59,187 bases of DNA from Mycobacterium simulans (lineage in GTDB: Bacteria; Actinomycetota; Actinomycetes; Mycobacteriales; Mycobacteriaceae): positions 1,536,162-1,595,348 of the forward strand of contig NZ_OCVX01000003.1 of the NCBI RefSeq assembly GCF_900232995.1, in the 5' to 3' direction. The position numbers and the translations under genes were made by a program. How positions within the stretch are numbered: the stretch's first letter is position 1; every line of letters starts with the position of its first letter. The notes below the pieces were generated by a model. That model ran no database searches. It worked only from the letters and a program-made list of their open reading frames with translations, and was not told where the DNA came from. Below, piece after piece: positions 33,443 through 43,698 of this stretch.

Positions 33443-33636
33443 GGCCCGCATCGTCGCCGGCTTGGGTCTGATTCGTCGGCTCCTCAGCGGGCCGCTGCTC
33501 GGCCCGCATCGTCGCCGACGGGGTCTGATTCGTCGGCTCCTCAGCGGGCCGCTGCTCGGCCCGCATCGTCGCCGACGGGGTCTGATTCGTCGGCTCCTCA
33601 GCGGGCCGCTGCTCGGCCCGCATCGTCGCCGACGGG
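33443..33636. repeat. 57-bp tandem repeat (VNTR), about 3.4 copies
   Basis: Copy 1 (33443-33500) has one extra base and several differences; copies 2 (33501-33557) and 3 (33558-33614) match each other; copy 4 is partial (33615-33636). The array covers the last codons and the stop (33598-33600) of the ArsA-like ATPase gene. It probably corresponds to the hypervariable M. tuberculosis locus I know as VNTR 4120, which has the same unit size and place. The unit contains the dispersed motif GGCGACGATGCGGGCCG on the reverse strand. Confidence 0.92.
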
Positions 33637-34758
33637 AGCAATCTGGTCGGCGAGCGCGCGCAGCGCCTCCAGATCGGAAACGTCAAACGGCAGCGACGGC
33701 ACCCCGATGACTGGCACATGGGGGTTGGCTCCCGTGAAGCGAGACAGTAACCGGACCTCGCGCTTGGCCATTAGCCCACGGTCGGCATGAATCCTCAACA
33801 CGGCTGCCGTCAGCGCCGCGGCCTCCGAGCCGGCGCCCTCGGTCTCCAACATTTCGGTGGCATCGATGGCCCGCTCGACCGGCAATGCGCACAACGTCGG
33901 GTGGGTGCGGTTCAAGACCAGCCCCGCAAGCGGCATTGCTTCCTGCGATAGCCGGTCGACGAAGAAGGACGCCTCACGCAGTGCATCGGGCTCGGCTGCC
34001 GACACCACCACGAACTGAGTGCCGCGCCGCTTCAATAGCGCATAGGTGCGGTCGGCCTTCTCGCGGAAGCCGCCGAAGGTGGCGTCCAGCGACTGCACGA
34101 ACGCCGCCGCGTCGGCCAGCATCTGTGAACCGAGAATTGTCGATAGTGCCCTCATCGCCAATCCCATTGCGCCGGTTACCAACCGCCCGATACCGCGGCC
34201 AGGCGCCAGTAGCAACCTCCATAGCCGGCTATCCATAAAGCTGCCCAGGCGTTTTGGTGCGTCCAAGAAGTCCAGCGCGTTGCGTGACGGCGGAGTGTCC
34301 ACTACCACCAGGTCCCAGCGGTCTTGGGCCAGCAACTGGCCCAGCTTCTCCATGGCCATGTACTCTTGCGTTCCGGCTAGTGATGTGGCGACGGTCTGAT
34401 AAAACTGGTTATCCAAAATCGCTTGTGCCCGTTCGGATCCGGAGTATTGGATCACCATTTCGTCGAATGTGCGCCGCATGTCGAGCATCATCGCGTGTAG
34501 CTCGCCAGGGACTTCTGGTGCGAGCGGAACGCGTTGCGGTGTGTTGCCAAGGTCGTTGATACCCAACGCTTGCGCCAGCCGCTTAGCCGGATCGATGGTC
34601 AAAACAACGACGGTTCGGCCGTATTCAGCGGCACGCAACGCCATCGCCGCCGCGGTGGTTGTCTTGCCGACGCCGCCCGCGCCGCAGCACACCACAACTC
34701 GGTTGGATGTGTCGGCCAAGATTGCGGCCATATCGAGGGGTTTCGGTGTAACGCTCAC
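33598..34758 (-). CDS. ArsA/Get3-like ATPase (Rv3680-like)
   Basis: 386 residues from a GTG at 34758, overlapping the upstream stop by four bases. The deviant Walker A '[20 protein letters not shown]', switch I '[15 protein letters not shown]' and switch II '[19 protein letters not shown]' define the anion-transporting ATPase family. The last residues ('[10 protein letters not shown]') are encoded by the tandem repeat, so the C-terminus is likely to vary among strains. With the paralogue upstream it forms the pair reported in M. tuberculosis to act with each other and to affect glycerol toxicity and possibly membrane-protein or metabolite handling. Confidence 0.92.
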   Translation of the reverse strand: MSVTPKPLDMAAILADTSNRVVVCCGAGGVGKTTTAAAMALRAAEYGRTVVVLTIDPAKRLAQALGINDLGNTPQRVPLAPEVPGELHAMMLDMRRTFDEMVIQYSGSERAQAILDNQFYQTVATSLAGTQEYMAMEKLGQLLAQDRWDLVVVDTPPSRNALDFLDAPKRLGSFMDSRLWRLLLAPGRGIGRLVTGAMGLAMRALSTILGSQMLADAAAFVQSLDATFGGFREKADRTYALLKRRGTQFVVVSAAEPDALREASFFVDRLSQEAMPLAGLVLNRTHPTLCALPVERAIDATEMLETEGAGSEAAALTAAVLRIHADRGLMAKREVRLLSRFTGANPHVPVIGVPSLPFDVSDLEALRALADQIAPVGDDAGRAAAR

Positions 34759-35780
34759 CGAACCCCCTGATGCGCAAGCGATTCCGAGAGCTCGTAGAGG
34801 CTGCCAAGGTCGACGCCGTCAGAGATCGTCGGCAACTCCAGCCGCGGCACGTGTAGGGCGTCGAGTTGTTGCGCGGTCTCGGCGCGCGCGGCGATTCGGG
34901 TGGCATGCTCGATGGTCTCAGTGAGCAGACCGGCGAAGTCGGCGTCGGAGAGCTTGATCCCTGCCGTGGCCAAACCGGCCCGCACCGAGTCCGCGTCGAC
35001 ATCGCCTTCCGCGGCTTTTGCCAGGTCATCCGGGTCTAGATAGGCCGGGATATTGCGGTTCACAATTACGCTGCCGATCGGCAGTTCCATGTCGGCAAGC
35101 TCCTCGATGGCTTCCAGGGTTTCCTGTACCGGCAGCGCTTCCAGCAGAGTCACCAGGTGAATTGCGGTCTGGTCGGAGTGCAGCAACTTGACCACGCCCT
35201 CGGCCTGCGAATGCACCGGCCCCCCTTTGGCCAGATCGGACACGGCCTTAGTGACGTCCAGGAAGCGTGCGATTCGGCCGGTTGGTGGCGCATCGACGAC
35301 GATCGCGTCGTATACGGGGTTTTTGGTCCCCTTGTTCAGGCGTATCACCGTCTCCTTGATCTTTCCGGTGAGCAAGACGTCGCGCAGACCGGGCGCGATC
35401 GTCGTCGCGAACTCGATCGCACCGATGCGGCGCATTGCCCGGCCCGCGATGCCCAGGTTGTAGAACATGTCGAGGTATTCCAGGAACGCGGCCTCGATGT
35501 CGATTGCCAGCGCGTTGACCTGGCCGCCGCGCTCCGCGGTGGCGATCTTGAGCTCCTGGTAGGGCAGCGGCGGGACGTCAAAGAGTTGCGCAATCCCTTG
35601 GCGCCCTTCGACTTCCACCAATAGAACTTTGCGGCCCCCCGCTGCCAGGGTCAGCGCCAGCGCGGCCGCAATTGTCGACTTTCCGGTACCGCCTTTGCCC
35701 GTCACAAAATGCAAGCGGGCCTTCGATAAGCGCGATGGCCAGCCGACGGCACTACCGCCGCTCGAAGTGTTTGCCACCAT
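34755..35780 (-). CDS. ArsA/Get3-like ATPase, first of the pair (Rv3679-like)
   Basis: 341 residues, ATG 35780. Walker A '[20 protein letters not shown]' with the two signature lysines, switch I '[13 protein letters not shown]', switch II '[19 protein letters not shown]'. No arsenic-binding Cys triad is visible, so it is unlikely to be an arsenite pump subunit; Get3-like complexes are the nearer model. It is translationally coupled to the second ATPase, which fits a heteromeric complex. It is divergent from the small DUF4177 gene with a 77-bp gap. Confidence 0.92.
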   Translation of the reverse strand: MVANTSSGGSAVGWPSRLSKARLHFVTGKGGTGKSTIAAALALTLAAGGRKVLLVEVEGRQGIAQLFDVPPLPYQELKIATAERGGQVNALAIDIEAAFLEYLDMFYNLGIAGRAMRRIGAIEFATTIAPGLRDVLLTGKIKETVIRLNKGTKNPVYDAIVVDAPPTGRIARFLDVTKAVSDLAKGGPVHSQAEGVVKLLHSDQTAIHLVTLLEALPVQETLEAIEELADMELPIGSVIVNRNIPAYLDPDDLAKAAEGDVDADSVRAGLATAGIKLSDADFAGLLTETIEHATRIAARAETAQQLDALHVPRLELPTISDGVDLGSLYELSESLAHQGVR

Positions 35781-35857
35781 CGCATGCTAGCCCTACTACC
35801 TTTCCCGGCTGCCGACCTGGCCGGAGGTGGTCAATCCCGGCGGATAAGCTTCGCGTC

Positions 35858-36019
35858 ATGACCCAACCGACCGCATGGGAGTACGCCACCGTTCCGCTGC
35901 TCACCCACGCCACCAAACAGATCCTCGACCAATGGGGTGCCGATGGCTGGGAGCTTGTGGCGGTGCTGCCCGGGCCCACCGGCGAGCAGCACGTCGCTTA
36001 CCTGAAGCGCCCGAAGTAG
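35858..36019 (+). CDS. Small DUF4177-like protein (Rv3678A-like)
   Basis: 53 residues, ATG 35858. The sequence 'WEYATVPLLTHATKQILDQWGADGWELVAVLPGP' is the DUF4177 fold: a beta strand, a helix ending in 'GWELVAV', and 'HVAYLKRP' as the last strand. Function unknown. It ends 8 bp before the RidA-like gene, whose ribosome site (TAGGAGG) overlaps its stop, so the two are surely co-transcribed. Confidence 0.88.
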   Translation: MTQPTAWEYATVPLLTHATKQILDQWGADGWELVAVLPGPTGEQHVAYLKRPK

Positions 36020-36027
36020 GAGGGTCG

Positions 36028-36492
36028 ATGAGCGCGGGATCGTGGAAGGCCCGGCTTGGCCAGCTCGGCGTGGCACTTCCGCAGGTGACGGCGCCGCTGG
36101 CGGCTTACGTTCCGGCGGTTCGCACCGGCAACCTGGTCTACACCGCCGGCCAACTGCCGTTCGAGGCCGGAAAGCTGGTCCGGACCGGCAAGGTCGGTGC
36201 CGACGTCAACCCCGAGGAGGGCAAGGCTCTCGCGCGGCTCTGCGCGCTCAACGCGCTGGCTGCGGTGGATTCGGTGGTGGGTCTGGACGCGGTGACCCGA
36301 GTGGTCAAGGTTGTTGGGTTTGTCGCCTCCGCACCGGGTTTCAACGGTCAGCCCAGCGTCGTCAACGGGGCCTCCGACCTGCTGAGCGAGATCTTCGGCG
36401 ACCAGGGCGCGCATGCGCGTTCGGCCGTCGGTGTATCCGAGCTACCGCTGGACGCTCCGGTGGAAGTCGAGCTAATCGTGGAGGTCGGCTAA
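36028..36492 (+). CDS. RidA/YjgF-family protein
   Basis: 154 residues, ATG 36028 with TAGGAGG upstream. It belongs to the longer YjgF/YER057c/UK114 branch: 'AYVPAVRTGNLVYTAGQLPFEAGKL', 'CALNALAAVDSVVGLDAVTRVVKVVGFV' and 'HARSAVGVSELPLDAPVEVELIVEV'. RidA enzymes hydrolyse reactive enamine/imine intermediates released by PLP enzymes; the diagnostic Arg of true RidA aligns near 'HARSAVGV'. It lies between the DUF4177-like gene and a metallo-beta-lactamase gene in one operon. Confidence 0.9.
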   Translation: MSAGSWKARLGQLGVALPQVTAPLAAYVPAVRTGNLVYTAGQLPFEAGKLVRTGKVGADVNPEEGKALARLCALNALAAVDSVVGLDAVTRVVKVVGFVASAPGFNGQPSVVNGASDLLSEIFGDQGAHARSAVGVSELPLDAPVEVELIVEVG

Positions 36493-36498
36493 CGGCCG

Positions 36499-37296
36499 AT
36501 GTCTGAGACAGCCGCGACAGCCGAGTCACTGACCCATCCCGCATACGGCCAGTTGCGGCAGGTCACCGGTACCGCCTCTGTCCTGTTGGCCGACAATCCT
36601 GGCCTGCTGACGTTGGAGGGCACCAATACCTGGGTATTGCGCGGTCCGCGCAGTGATGAGTTCGTCATCGTCGATCCTGGGCCAGACAACGAGCACATCG
36701 AGCGCGTTGCCGCGTTGGGCCGGATCGCGCTGGTGTTGATCAGCCACCGCCACGGCGACCACACCGACGGCATCGACAAGCTGGTCGAGCTGACCGGGGC
36801 GACCGTGCGCTCGGCGGGCAGCGGGTTCTTGCGGGGCCTCGGGGGTGAACTGGTCGATGGCGAGATGATCGATGCTGCCGGCCTGAAGATCAAAGTGATG
36901 GCGACACCCGGCCACACCGCCGACTCGCTGTCGTTCGTCCTCGACGACGCCGTGTTGACGGCGGATAGCGTGCTGGGGCGCGGCACCACCGTCATGGACA
37001 AGGAAGACGGCAGCCTAAGCGACTACCTGGAGTCACTGCAGCGGCTGCGTGGCCTCGGCAATCGGACGGTGTTGCCTGGGCACGGGCCGGACCTGCCGGA
37101 TCTGGGCGCCGTCGCATCGGGGTACCTGGCGCATCGACATGAGCGGCTGGAGCAGGTGCGCTCAGCGCTGCGGGACCTCGGCGAGGAAGCCACGGCCCGC
37201 CAGATCGTCGAACACGTCTATGTCGACGTCGACGAGAAGCTCTGGGATGCGGCCGAGTGGTCGGTGCAGGTGCAGCTGAACTACCTGCGCACCTAA
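36499..37296 (+). CDS. Metallo-beta-lactamase-fold hydrolase (LACTB2-like)
   Basis: 265 residues, ATG 36499, 6 bp after the RidA-like gene. The metal site is 'ISHRHGDHTDG' (HxHxDH with Arg in the x), with later ligands in 'ATPGHTADS', 'TADSVLGRGTTVMD' and 'VLPGHGPDLPD'. The C-terminal winged-helix-like tail ('EQVRSALRDLGEEATARQIVEHVYVDV') is typical of the LACTB2 type, which includes endoribonucleases and thioesterases. Substrate unknown. A strong bidirectional terminator follows. Confidence 0.9.
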   Translation: MSETAATAESLTHPAYGQLRQVTGTASVLLADNPGLLTLEGTNTWVLRGPRSDEFVIVDPGPDNEHIERVAALGRIALVLISHRHGDHTDGIDKLVELTGATVRSAGSGFLRGLGGELVDGEMIDAAGLKIKVMATPGHTADSLSFVLDDAVLTADSVLGRGTTVMDKEDGSLSDYLESLQRLRGLGNRTVLPGHGPDLPDLGAVASGYLAHRHERLEQVRSALRDLGEEATARQIVEHVYVDVDEKLWDAAEWSVQVQLNYLRT

Positions 37297-37302
37297 CCAG
37301 GG

Positions 37303-37360
37303 CGAGCAGACACAAAATCGCCTCAAACTCGGCGTGTCGAGGCGATTTTGCGTCTGCTCG
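37303..37360. terminator. Bidirectional terminator between the hydrolase gene and crp
   Basis: Arms of 22 bp (37303-37324 and 37339-37360, CGAGCAGAC-CAAAATCGCCTC with one mismatch) enclose a 14-base loop. The A4/T4 tracts inside the arms suit both convergent genes. The arm sequence belongs to a dispersed mycobacterial inverted repeat. Confidence 0.85.
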
Positions 37361-37370
37361 GCGGTGAAAG

Positions 37371-38045
37371 CTACCTCGCTCGGCGGGCTAGGCGTTCGGA
37401 GTCGGAGATCAGCACGCTCTTGCCCTCCAGACGAATCCAGCCGCGGTGGGCGAAATCGGCGAGCGCCTTATTCACGGTCTCCCGAGAAGCGCCGACTAGC
37501 TGGGCGATCTCCTCCTGAGTCAGGTCGTGGGTGACCCGCATCGCGCCACCCTCCTGGGTGCCGAATCGCTGGGCGAGCTGCAGCAGCTGTTTGGCCACCC
37601 GGCCCGGTACGTCGGTGAAGATCAGGTCGGCCAAATTGTTGTTGGTGCGACGCAGCCGGCGAGCGAGTACCCGCAATAGCTGCTCGGCGATTTCAGGGCG
37701 ATTTGCGATCCATGCCCGCAGCGCGTCGCGGTCCATCGACACCGCCCGCACCTCGGTTATCGTCGTCGCGCTGGAAGTCCGCGGCCCCGGGTCGAAGATC
37801 GACAACTCGCCGAACATGTCCGACGGACCCATGATGGTCAGCAGATTTTCCCGGCCGTCCGGTGAGCGGCGACCGATCTTGACCTTTCCCGCGACGATGA
37901 TGTACAGCCGATCGCCCGGCTCACCCTCAGCGAAAACCATATGTCCGCGGGGGAAGTCGACCGGCTGCAGTTGTTTCGTCAGGGCGGCGACTGCGGCGGG
38001 CTCAACCCCTTGGAAGATTCCTGCCCTCGCCAGGATCTCGTCCAC
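37371..38045 (-). CDS. crp: cAMP receptor protein (CRP/FNR family regulator)
   Basis: 224 residues from a GTG at 38045, nearly identical to M. tuberculosis Rv3676. Cyclic-nucleotide-binding barrel about 1-120, with the phosphate-binding cassette '[19 protein letters not shown]'; dimer helix '[17 protein letters not shown]'; winged helix at about 145-224 with recognition helix '[20 protein letters not shown]'. It binds cAMP and TGTGA-N6-TCACA-type sites and controls whiB1, rpfA and many metabolic genes. Confidence 0.97.
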   Translation of the reverse strand: MDEILARAGIFQGVEPAAVAALTKQLQPVDFPRGHMVFAEGEPGDRLYIIVAGKVKIGRRSPDGRENLLTIMGPSDMFGELSIFDPGPRTSSATTITEVRAVSMDRDALRAWIANRPEIAEQLLRVLARRLRRTNNNLADLIFTDVPGRVAKQLLQLAQRFGTQEGGAMRVTHDLTQEEIAQLVGASRETVNKALADFAHRGWIRLEGKSVLISDSERLARRAR

Positions 38046-38140
38046 GTTGCTTCTTCAGCCTTCCAACGAATTGATACGGGTAGAACCCCTAAAGACCGAC
38101 ACGAGTCTAAAGGTAGGCCAAACGGTCCGACCTGCCAACG

Positions 38141-38494
38141 CTACACACGATTAACGTGTCGAGTCACCGTCAACTGCGGATTGCTCCGGGAATGGTCACC
38201 GGCGAAGACGGCCTCGGCACGATGTCGCCCCCCGGTGAGGGTTTTGGGAGCTGGGGCCGCCGCCAAGCCCAAGGCCTGCCGCCGATGCAGGTAATCCATC
38301 GCCTCCGGCATCCCTTCCCTCGCCAGCGTATGCACATCCACGGCCTCGGCCTGCTCCAAAAACTCGGCGACGTCGCGCGCCGTGACCGTGTCGTGGGCGA
38401 GCGCCTTTTCCAGCCGCCCGAGCCCGAGCGTCGCCAGCATCAGCAGCCCCGGAATGCAGGCCACCAGCAACCATGACACAAGGAGAGTAAACAT
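38141..38494 (-). CDS. Small membrane protein upstream of crp (Rv3675-like)
   Basis: 117 residues, ATG 38494. One N-terminal membrane segment ('LLVSWLLVACIPGLLMLATLGL') is followed by a soluble helical region with 'ARDVAEFLEQAEAVDVHTLAREGMPEAMDYLHRRQA'. No known domain. The orthologue is always next to crp, 95 bp upstream on the same strand, and may share its transcript. It is divergent from nth with only 44 bp between them. Confidence 0.82.
   Translation of the reverse strand: MFTLLVSWLLVACIPGLLMLATLGLGRLEKALAHDTVTARDVAEFLEQAEAVDVHTLAREGMPEAMDYLHRRQALGLAAAPAPKTLTGGRHRAEAVFAGDHSRSNPQLTVTRHVNRV
38145..38159. promoter_or_regulatory. ACACG-N5-CGTGT inverted repeat upstream of crp
   Basis: A perfect 5-5-5 dyad overlapping the 3' end of the small membrane-protein gene, 100 bp upstream of the crp GTG. 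It is a plausible regulator site, and its half-site resembles part of the CRP motif (GTGTG), but the match to TGTGA-N6-TCACA is poor. Confidence 0.35.
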
Positions 38495-38538
38495 GGTTAA
38501 GGTCTCAGACAGATCACGAAATCAGTACTCTGTCGTAG

Positions 38539-39983
<1,445 letters not shown>

Positions 39984-39985
39984 GC

Positions 39986-40059
39986 CGGGCGATTCGAAGG
40001 CCGCTCGGCGACGATGCGGGCCGGGCAGCGGCCCGAGGAGAAGGCGGGCGATTCGAAGG
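39986..40059. repeat. 15-bp direct repeats around a dispersed palindromic element
   Basis: CGGGCGATTCGAAGG occurs at 39986-40000 and again at 40045-40059. Between them lies GGCGACGATGCGGGCC...GGCCCGAGGAG, related to the VNTR unit at 33.4 kb and to an element at 51.7 kb. The second copy supplies the ribosome site AAGGAGG of the NUDIX gene. Confidence 0.8.
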
Positions 40060-40067
40060 AGGCGCCG

Positions 40068-40832
40068 GTGAGTGCTGCGGTTGCCTTGACCCCTGAGCTC
40101 GGCCCGTCGTGGTTGCGCCCGCTTGTCGACAACGTCGATCAGATACCCGACGCGTTTCGGCGTCGTTTGCCCGCCGACGTGCTGGCCATGGTGACTGCTG
40201 CGCGAGCAACAGCCTCGTCGAGCCGCGACGGCCGCGACGCTGCTGTTCTGGTGCTGTTCTCGGGACCGATGGACGGGCCGGCCGACGGCGGTCTGCCCGA
40301 CGATGCCGACCTGCTGCTGACAGTGCGGGCCTCGACCTTGCGTCATCACGCTGGCCAGGCCGCGTTCCCCGGCGGCACCTCCGATCCCACGGACGACGGG
40401 CCCGTGGCCACCGCCCTGCGGGAAGCGCACGAGGAGACCGGCGTCGACGTCGGGAGGCTTCATCCGCTAGCCACCATGGAGCGGACGTTCATCGCGCCCT
40501 CCCGGTTCCACGTCGTGCCCGTGCTGGCGTATTCGCCGGATCCCGGGCCGGTGCACGTCGTCAACGAGGCTGAAACGGCGATCGTGACGCGGGTGCCGGT
40601 GCGTGCCTTCATCAATCCGGCCAACCGGCTGATGGTGTACCGCCGCAGTCTGAGTCGCCGCTGGGCCGGTCCGGCGTTTCTGTTGAACCAGATGCTGGTG
40701 TGGGGATTCACTGGCCAGGTGATTTCTGCGGTGCTCGACGTCGCCGGCTGGGCCCAACACTGGGACACCAGCGATGTCCGTGAGCTGGACGACGCGATGG
40801 TGCTGGTCGGCGAAGGTGGTGGGTTGCGATGA
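40068..40832 (+). CDS. NUDIX hydrolase, CoA pyrophosphatase type
   Basis: 254 residues from a GTG at 40068, chosen for AAGGAGG 5 bp upstream; the frame opens at 40014. The Nudix box is 'GGTSDPTDDGPVATALREAHEETGV', with the CoA-type 'LTVRASTLRHHAGQAAFPGG' just before it, which resembles the UPF0035/CoA signature. It likely hydrolyses CoA or acyl-CoA to phosphopantetheine and 3',5'-ADP. Its stop overlaps the marP ATG. Confidence 0.9.
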   Translation: MSAAVALTPELGPSWLRPLVDNVDQIPDAFRRRLPADVLAMVTAARATASSSRDGRDAAVLVLFSGPMDGPADGGLPDDADLLLTVRASTLRHHAGQAAFPGGTSDPTDDGPVATALREAHEETGVDVGRLHPLATMERTFIAPSRFHVVPVLAYSPDPGPVHVVNEAETAIVTRVPVRAFINPANRLMVYRRSLSRRWAGPAFLLNQMLVWGFTGQVISAVLDVAGWAQHWDTSDVRELDDAMVLVGEGGGLR

Positions 40833-42031
40833 ATTCGATGACCCCGTCGCAGTGGCTGGATATCGCGGTCTTGGCAGTCGCCTTCATCGCGGCCGTATCT
40901 GGCTGGCGTTCGGGCGCATTGGGCTCGACGCTGTCGTTTGCAGGGGTGCTGCTGGGCGCGATAGCCGGCGTGCTGCTGGCGCCGCACATCGTCAGCCACA
41001 TCGCCGCACCCCGAGCCAAACTGTTCACCGCGCTCTTCCTGATCCTGGCGCTGGTCGTCGTCGGTGAGGTCGCCGGTGTGGTGCTGGGACGGGCCGTGCG
41101 CGGCGCGATCCGCAACCAGCCGGTCCGGGTGATCGACTCGGTCATCGGGGTGGGAGTGCAGCTCGTCGTGGTGCTGACCGCTGCCTGGCTGCTAGCGACA
41201 CCGCTGACGCAGTCGAAGGACCAGCCCGAGCTGGCGGCCGCCGTCCGCGGTTCGCGGGTGCTCGCTCAAGTCAACGAGGTCGCGCCTACCTGGTTGAAGT
41301 CGGTGCCCAAGCGGTTGTCGGCGCTGCTGAACACATCCGGCCTGCCGGCCGTTCTAGAGCCGTTCAGCCGCACCCCGGTCATCCCGGTCGCCTCACCGGA
41401 CCCGGAGTTGGCGAATAACCCGGTGGTGCTGGCGACCGCGCCCAGTGTCGTCAAGGTCCGCAGCCTGGCACCCAGTTGCCAGAAGGTGTTGGAGGGCAGC
41501 GGGTTTGTGATCGCGCCGGATCGAGTGATGACGAACGCGCACGTGGTGGCCGGATCCAACAGCGTCTCCATATACGCCAGCGGCAAACCCTTCGACGCGA
41601 CCGTGGTGTCCTACGACCCGTCGGTCGACATCGCGATCCTGGATGTCCCCAACTTGCCGCCACCGCCGCTGACGTTCGCCGAAACCGAGGCGAAAACGGG
41701 CACCAGTGTGGTGGTGATGGGCTATCCCGGTGGCGGTAACTTCACCGCGACCCCGGCCAGGATTCGTGAGGCCATCAGGCTCAGCGGCCCCGACATCTAC
41801 CGGAGTCCGCAGCCGGTCACCCGCGACGTCTACACCATCAGAGCCAATGTGGAACAAGGTGATTCGGGTGGACCGTTGATCGATCTCAACGGTCAGGTGC
41901 TCGGGGTGGTGTTCGGCGCGGCGGTCGATGACCCCGACACCGGCTTCGTGCTGACGGCCACCGAAGTGGCGGGCCAGCTTGCCAAGATCGGCGCGACCCA
42001 GCAGGGGGGCACCGGCGCCCGCGTCAGCTGA
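40829..42031 (+). CDS. marP: MarP membrane serine protease (acid resistance)
   Basis: 400 residues from the ATG at 40829, which overlaps the previous stop; an ATG at 40838 would give the 397-residue form known in M. tuberculosis. Four membrane helices fill residues 1-125, as in the CvpA family. The periplasmic chymotrypsin-like domain has His238 ('NAHVVAG'), Asp267 ('SVDIAILD') and Ser346 ('GDSGGPL'), each three above the M. tuberculosis numbers, which supports the later start. Cys217 matches the known redox-active disulfide. MarP keeps the cytoplasm neutral at acid pH and cleaves RipA. Confidence 0.96.
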   Translation: MNSMTPSQWLDIAVLAVAFIAAVSGWRSGALGSTLSFAGVLLGAIAGVLLAPHIVSHIAAPRAKLFTALFLILALVVVGEVAGVVLGRAVRGAIRNQPVRVIDSVIGVGVQLVVVLTAAWLLATPLTQSKDQPELAAAVRGSRVLAQVNEVAPTWLKSVPKRLSALLNTSGLPAVLEPFSRTPVIPVASPDPELANNPVVLATAPSVVKVRSLAPSCQKVLEGSGFVIAPDRVMTNAHVVAGSNSVSIYASGKPFDATVVSYDPSVDIAILDVPNLPPPPLTFAETEAKTGTSVVVMGYPGGGNFTATPARIREAIRLSGPDIYRSPQPVTRDVYTIRANVEQGDSGGPLIDLNGQVLGVVFGAAVDDPDTGFVLTATEVAGQLAKIGATQQGGTGARVS

Positions 42032-42980
42032 GCCGGGATCCGTGCACCTGCTCGAGAAACCGGATCAGATGCCGATTGACGGCGTCGGGCGCCCCCCCAT
42101 GGCTGGAATGTCCTGCGCCGGCAATGGATATGTAACGTCCGTGCGGTGCGTAACGCTGGGTGCGCTCGACCGCCGCAGCCAGTACGTAGGGATCGAGGTC
42201 ACCGCGTAGGTGTAGCAGCGGGATGCCAAGCTGCTGAATCATCGATCGCATGAATCGCCGGCCTTCGCCGCGTAGCTGGCTGCGCACCGCCCAGCGCTGG
42301 TACTCCAGCGCGCAGTGCGCGGCCCCCGGGATCTGGATGGCCTGCCGCAGATAGCGGATGCTCTGCGAGAAGTCTTCGGAAGCAACCCATTTGGCGCAGC
42401 TACGGCTACCGACGAGGCGCTCGATCTCGTCGGCGTTGTGTCGGGTCAGCAAGCGTTCCGGCCAGATGGGAACCTGGTAGCGCAGCAGGGTTGGCAGCAA
42501 TGCCCGGCCCTGATCTCGCCGCAGTAGCGTGGTTCGGCGTAGCGCGGCGGGGTGCGGTGAGCTGATCAGGGCAATGGCGCGCACCAGCCGGGAATGCAGC
42601 AGCGCGGTCGTCCAACAAGCCAGTCCGCCGTCGGCGTGGCCGACCAACGTCGCCGACGAGTGGCCGAGCGCACGAATGAGTCCGGCGGTGTCGCCGGATA
42701 GGGTCCAGCCGTCGTAGCCGCGGGGCGGTTTGTCGCTGCCGCCATAACCGCGCAGGTCGACCGCGACCACTCGCGCCCCGGTAAGTCCGCGCAGCTGATG
42801 ACGCCACGACCACCAGAACGAGCCGAAACCGTGCAACAGGATGACCAGCGGCCGGGTCGCGGGCGGCGGGGCATCGTCAGTGACAGCCTCAACGACGTGG
42901 AACCGGATGCCGTTGGCGTGCACGTCCAGATGGCGCCACGGCCCGTCGATCCGCGTCACCGACGGATCTGGTGCTGGCAT
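42024..42980 (-). CDS. ephE: Alpha/beta hydrolase, putative epoxide hydrolase EphE
   Basis: 318 residues, ATG 42980, one base after the stop of the upstream gene. Oxyanion-hole motif 'LLHGFGSFWWSW', nucleophile Asp117 in 'LVGHADGGLA' (the Sm-x-Nu-x-Sm-Sm of epoxide hydrolases), and catalytic His in 'IAGAGHSSHGG'. A nucleophilic Asp instead of Ser supports epoxide hydrolase or dehalogenase chemistry. The substrate is unknown. Its last 8 bp overlap the end of marP on the other strand. Confidence 0.9.
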   Translation of the reverse strand: MPAPDPSVTRIDGPWRHLDVHANGIRFHVVEAVTDDAPPPATRPLVILLHGFGSFWWSWRHQLRGLTGARVVAVDLRGYGGSDKPPRGYDGWTLSGDTAGLIRALGHSSATLVGHADGGLACWTTALLHSRLVRAIALISSPHPAALRRTTLLRRDQGRALLPTLLRYQVPIWPERLLTRHNADEIERLVGSRSCAKWVASEDFSQSIRYLRQAIQIPGAAHCALEYQRWAVRSQLRGEGRRFMRSMIQQLGIPLLHLRGDLDPYVLAAAVERTQRYAPHGRYISIAGAGHSSHGGAPDAVNRHLIRFLEQVHGSRLS

Positions 42981-43496
42981 TTACCAACCCGAGGGGTCGG
43001 TGGGCGGCTTGCCGTCTGACGCGATCGCCTTCGGGTGCCCTGACTTGTCATGGCCTGGGGTGAGCGCTTCGCGCGTCTCCTTGACCGATTCGATGGTCTG
43101 CCGTGGTCCACGGATCCGGCGGACCTTCAAGAAGCCAAACAGGGCCAGCACCAGGGTGACCACCACCATGATCGCGAACACGATGAGGAACGCCACCCAG
43201 CGCCAGATCCAGGTGTCCAGCAGCTCGGCGAGGAAAAAGAAGAAAAAGAACGTCGAGTAGAACAGGATCACCAGCGCGGAGATGAAGAAAACGCTGCCGG
43301 TTAGACCCTTCTTGACATCACGCGTAATCTCGGCGCGGGCCAGTTCAACCTCGGCTCGCACCAGCGTCGACATTTGAGTTGTGGCGTCTTTGATCAGGTC
43401 ACCGATCGACGGCTCAGCAGGCCCGGCGTGTGGGTCGGCCAGCGGAATCGTGGTCAGCGTGCTGGGCACACCGCTGTTGCGATCAGGTTTGCTCAC
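42981..43496 (-). CDS. Phage-holin-like/DUF1469 membrane protein (Rv3669-like)
   Basis: 171 residues from a GTG at 43496 ('VSKPDRNSG'); the frame is open to 43613. An amphipathic N-terminal region 'LIKDATTQMSTLVRAEVELARAEITRDVKKG' precedes two membrane helices ('GSVFFISALVILFYSTFFFFFFLAELL'-like and 'WVAFLIVFAIMVVVTLVLALFGF'), the layout of Actinobacteriophage-holin superfamily III (DUF1469/YqjE). The run of seven Phe is striking. The tail is charged. It is in an operon with ephE. Confidence 0.87.
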   Translation of the reverse strand: MSKPDRNSGVPSTLTTIPLADPHAGPAEPSIGDLIKDATTQMSTLVRAEVELARAEITRDVKKGLTGSVFFISALVILFYSTFFFFFFLAELLDTWIWRWVAFLIVFAIMVVVTLVLALFGFLKVRRIRGPRQTIESVKETREALTPGHDKSGHPKAIASDGKPPTDPSGW

Positions 43497-43698
43497 AGAC
43501 GGTCCTCTCGGTTCAACTGGCCGCGGTTCGCAGTCGCCGCGGTTTATGTTGCCATGCGGTTCGAGGCCACCCGAACCCGTGCAGGCCGTCCGCAAATTGA
43601 CGCTCGCGGCCATTTCACGCGCAACCGACCTTGAGCGATGATCATTTAGACTGGCGCAGCTGTCCTACGCTGTCCGACCACTCGACGGGGGTACCACT

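Noticed and set aside
34755..35780. Arsenite efflux system from the ArsA-like pair
   Set aside because: No ArsB, ArsD or arsenic-binding Cys residues; the Get3-like branch fits better.
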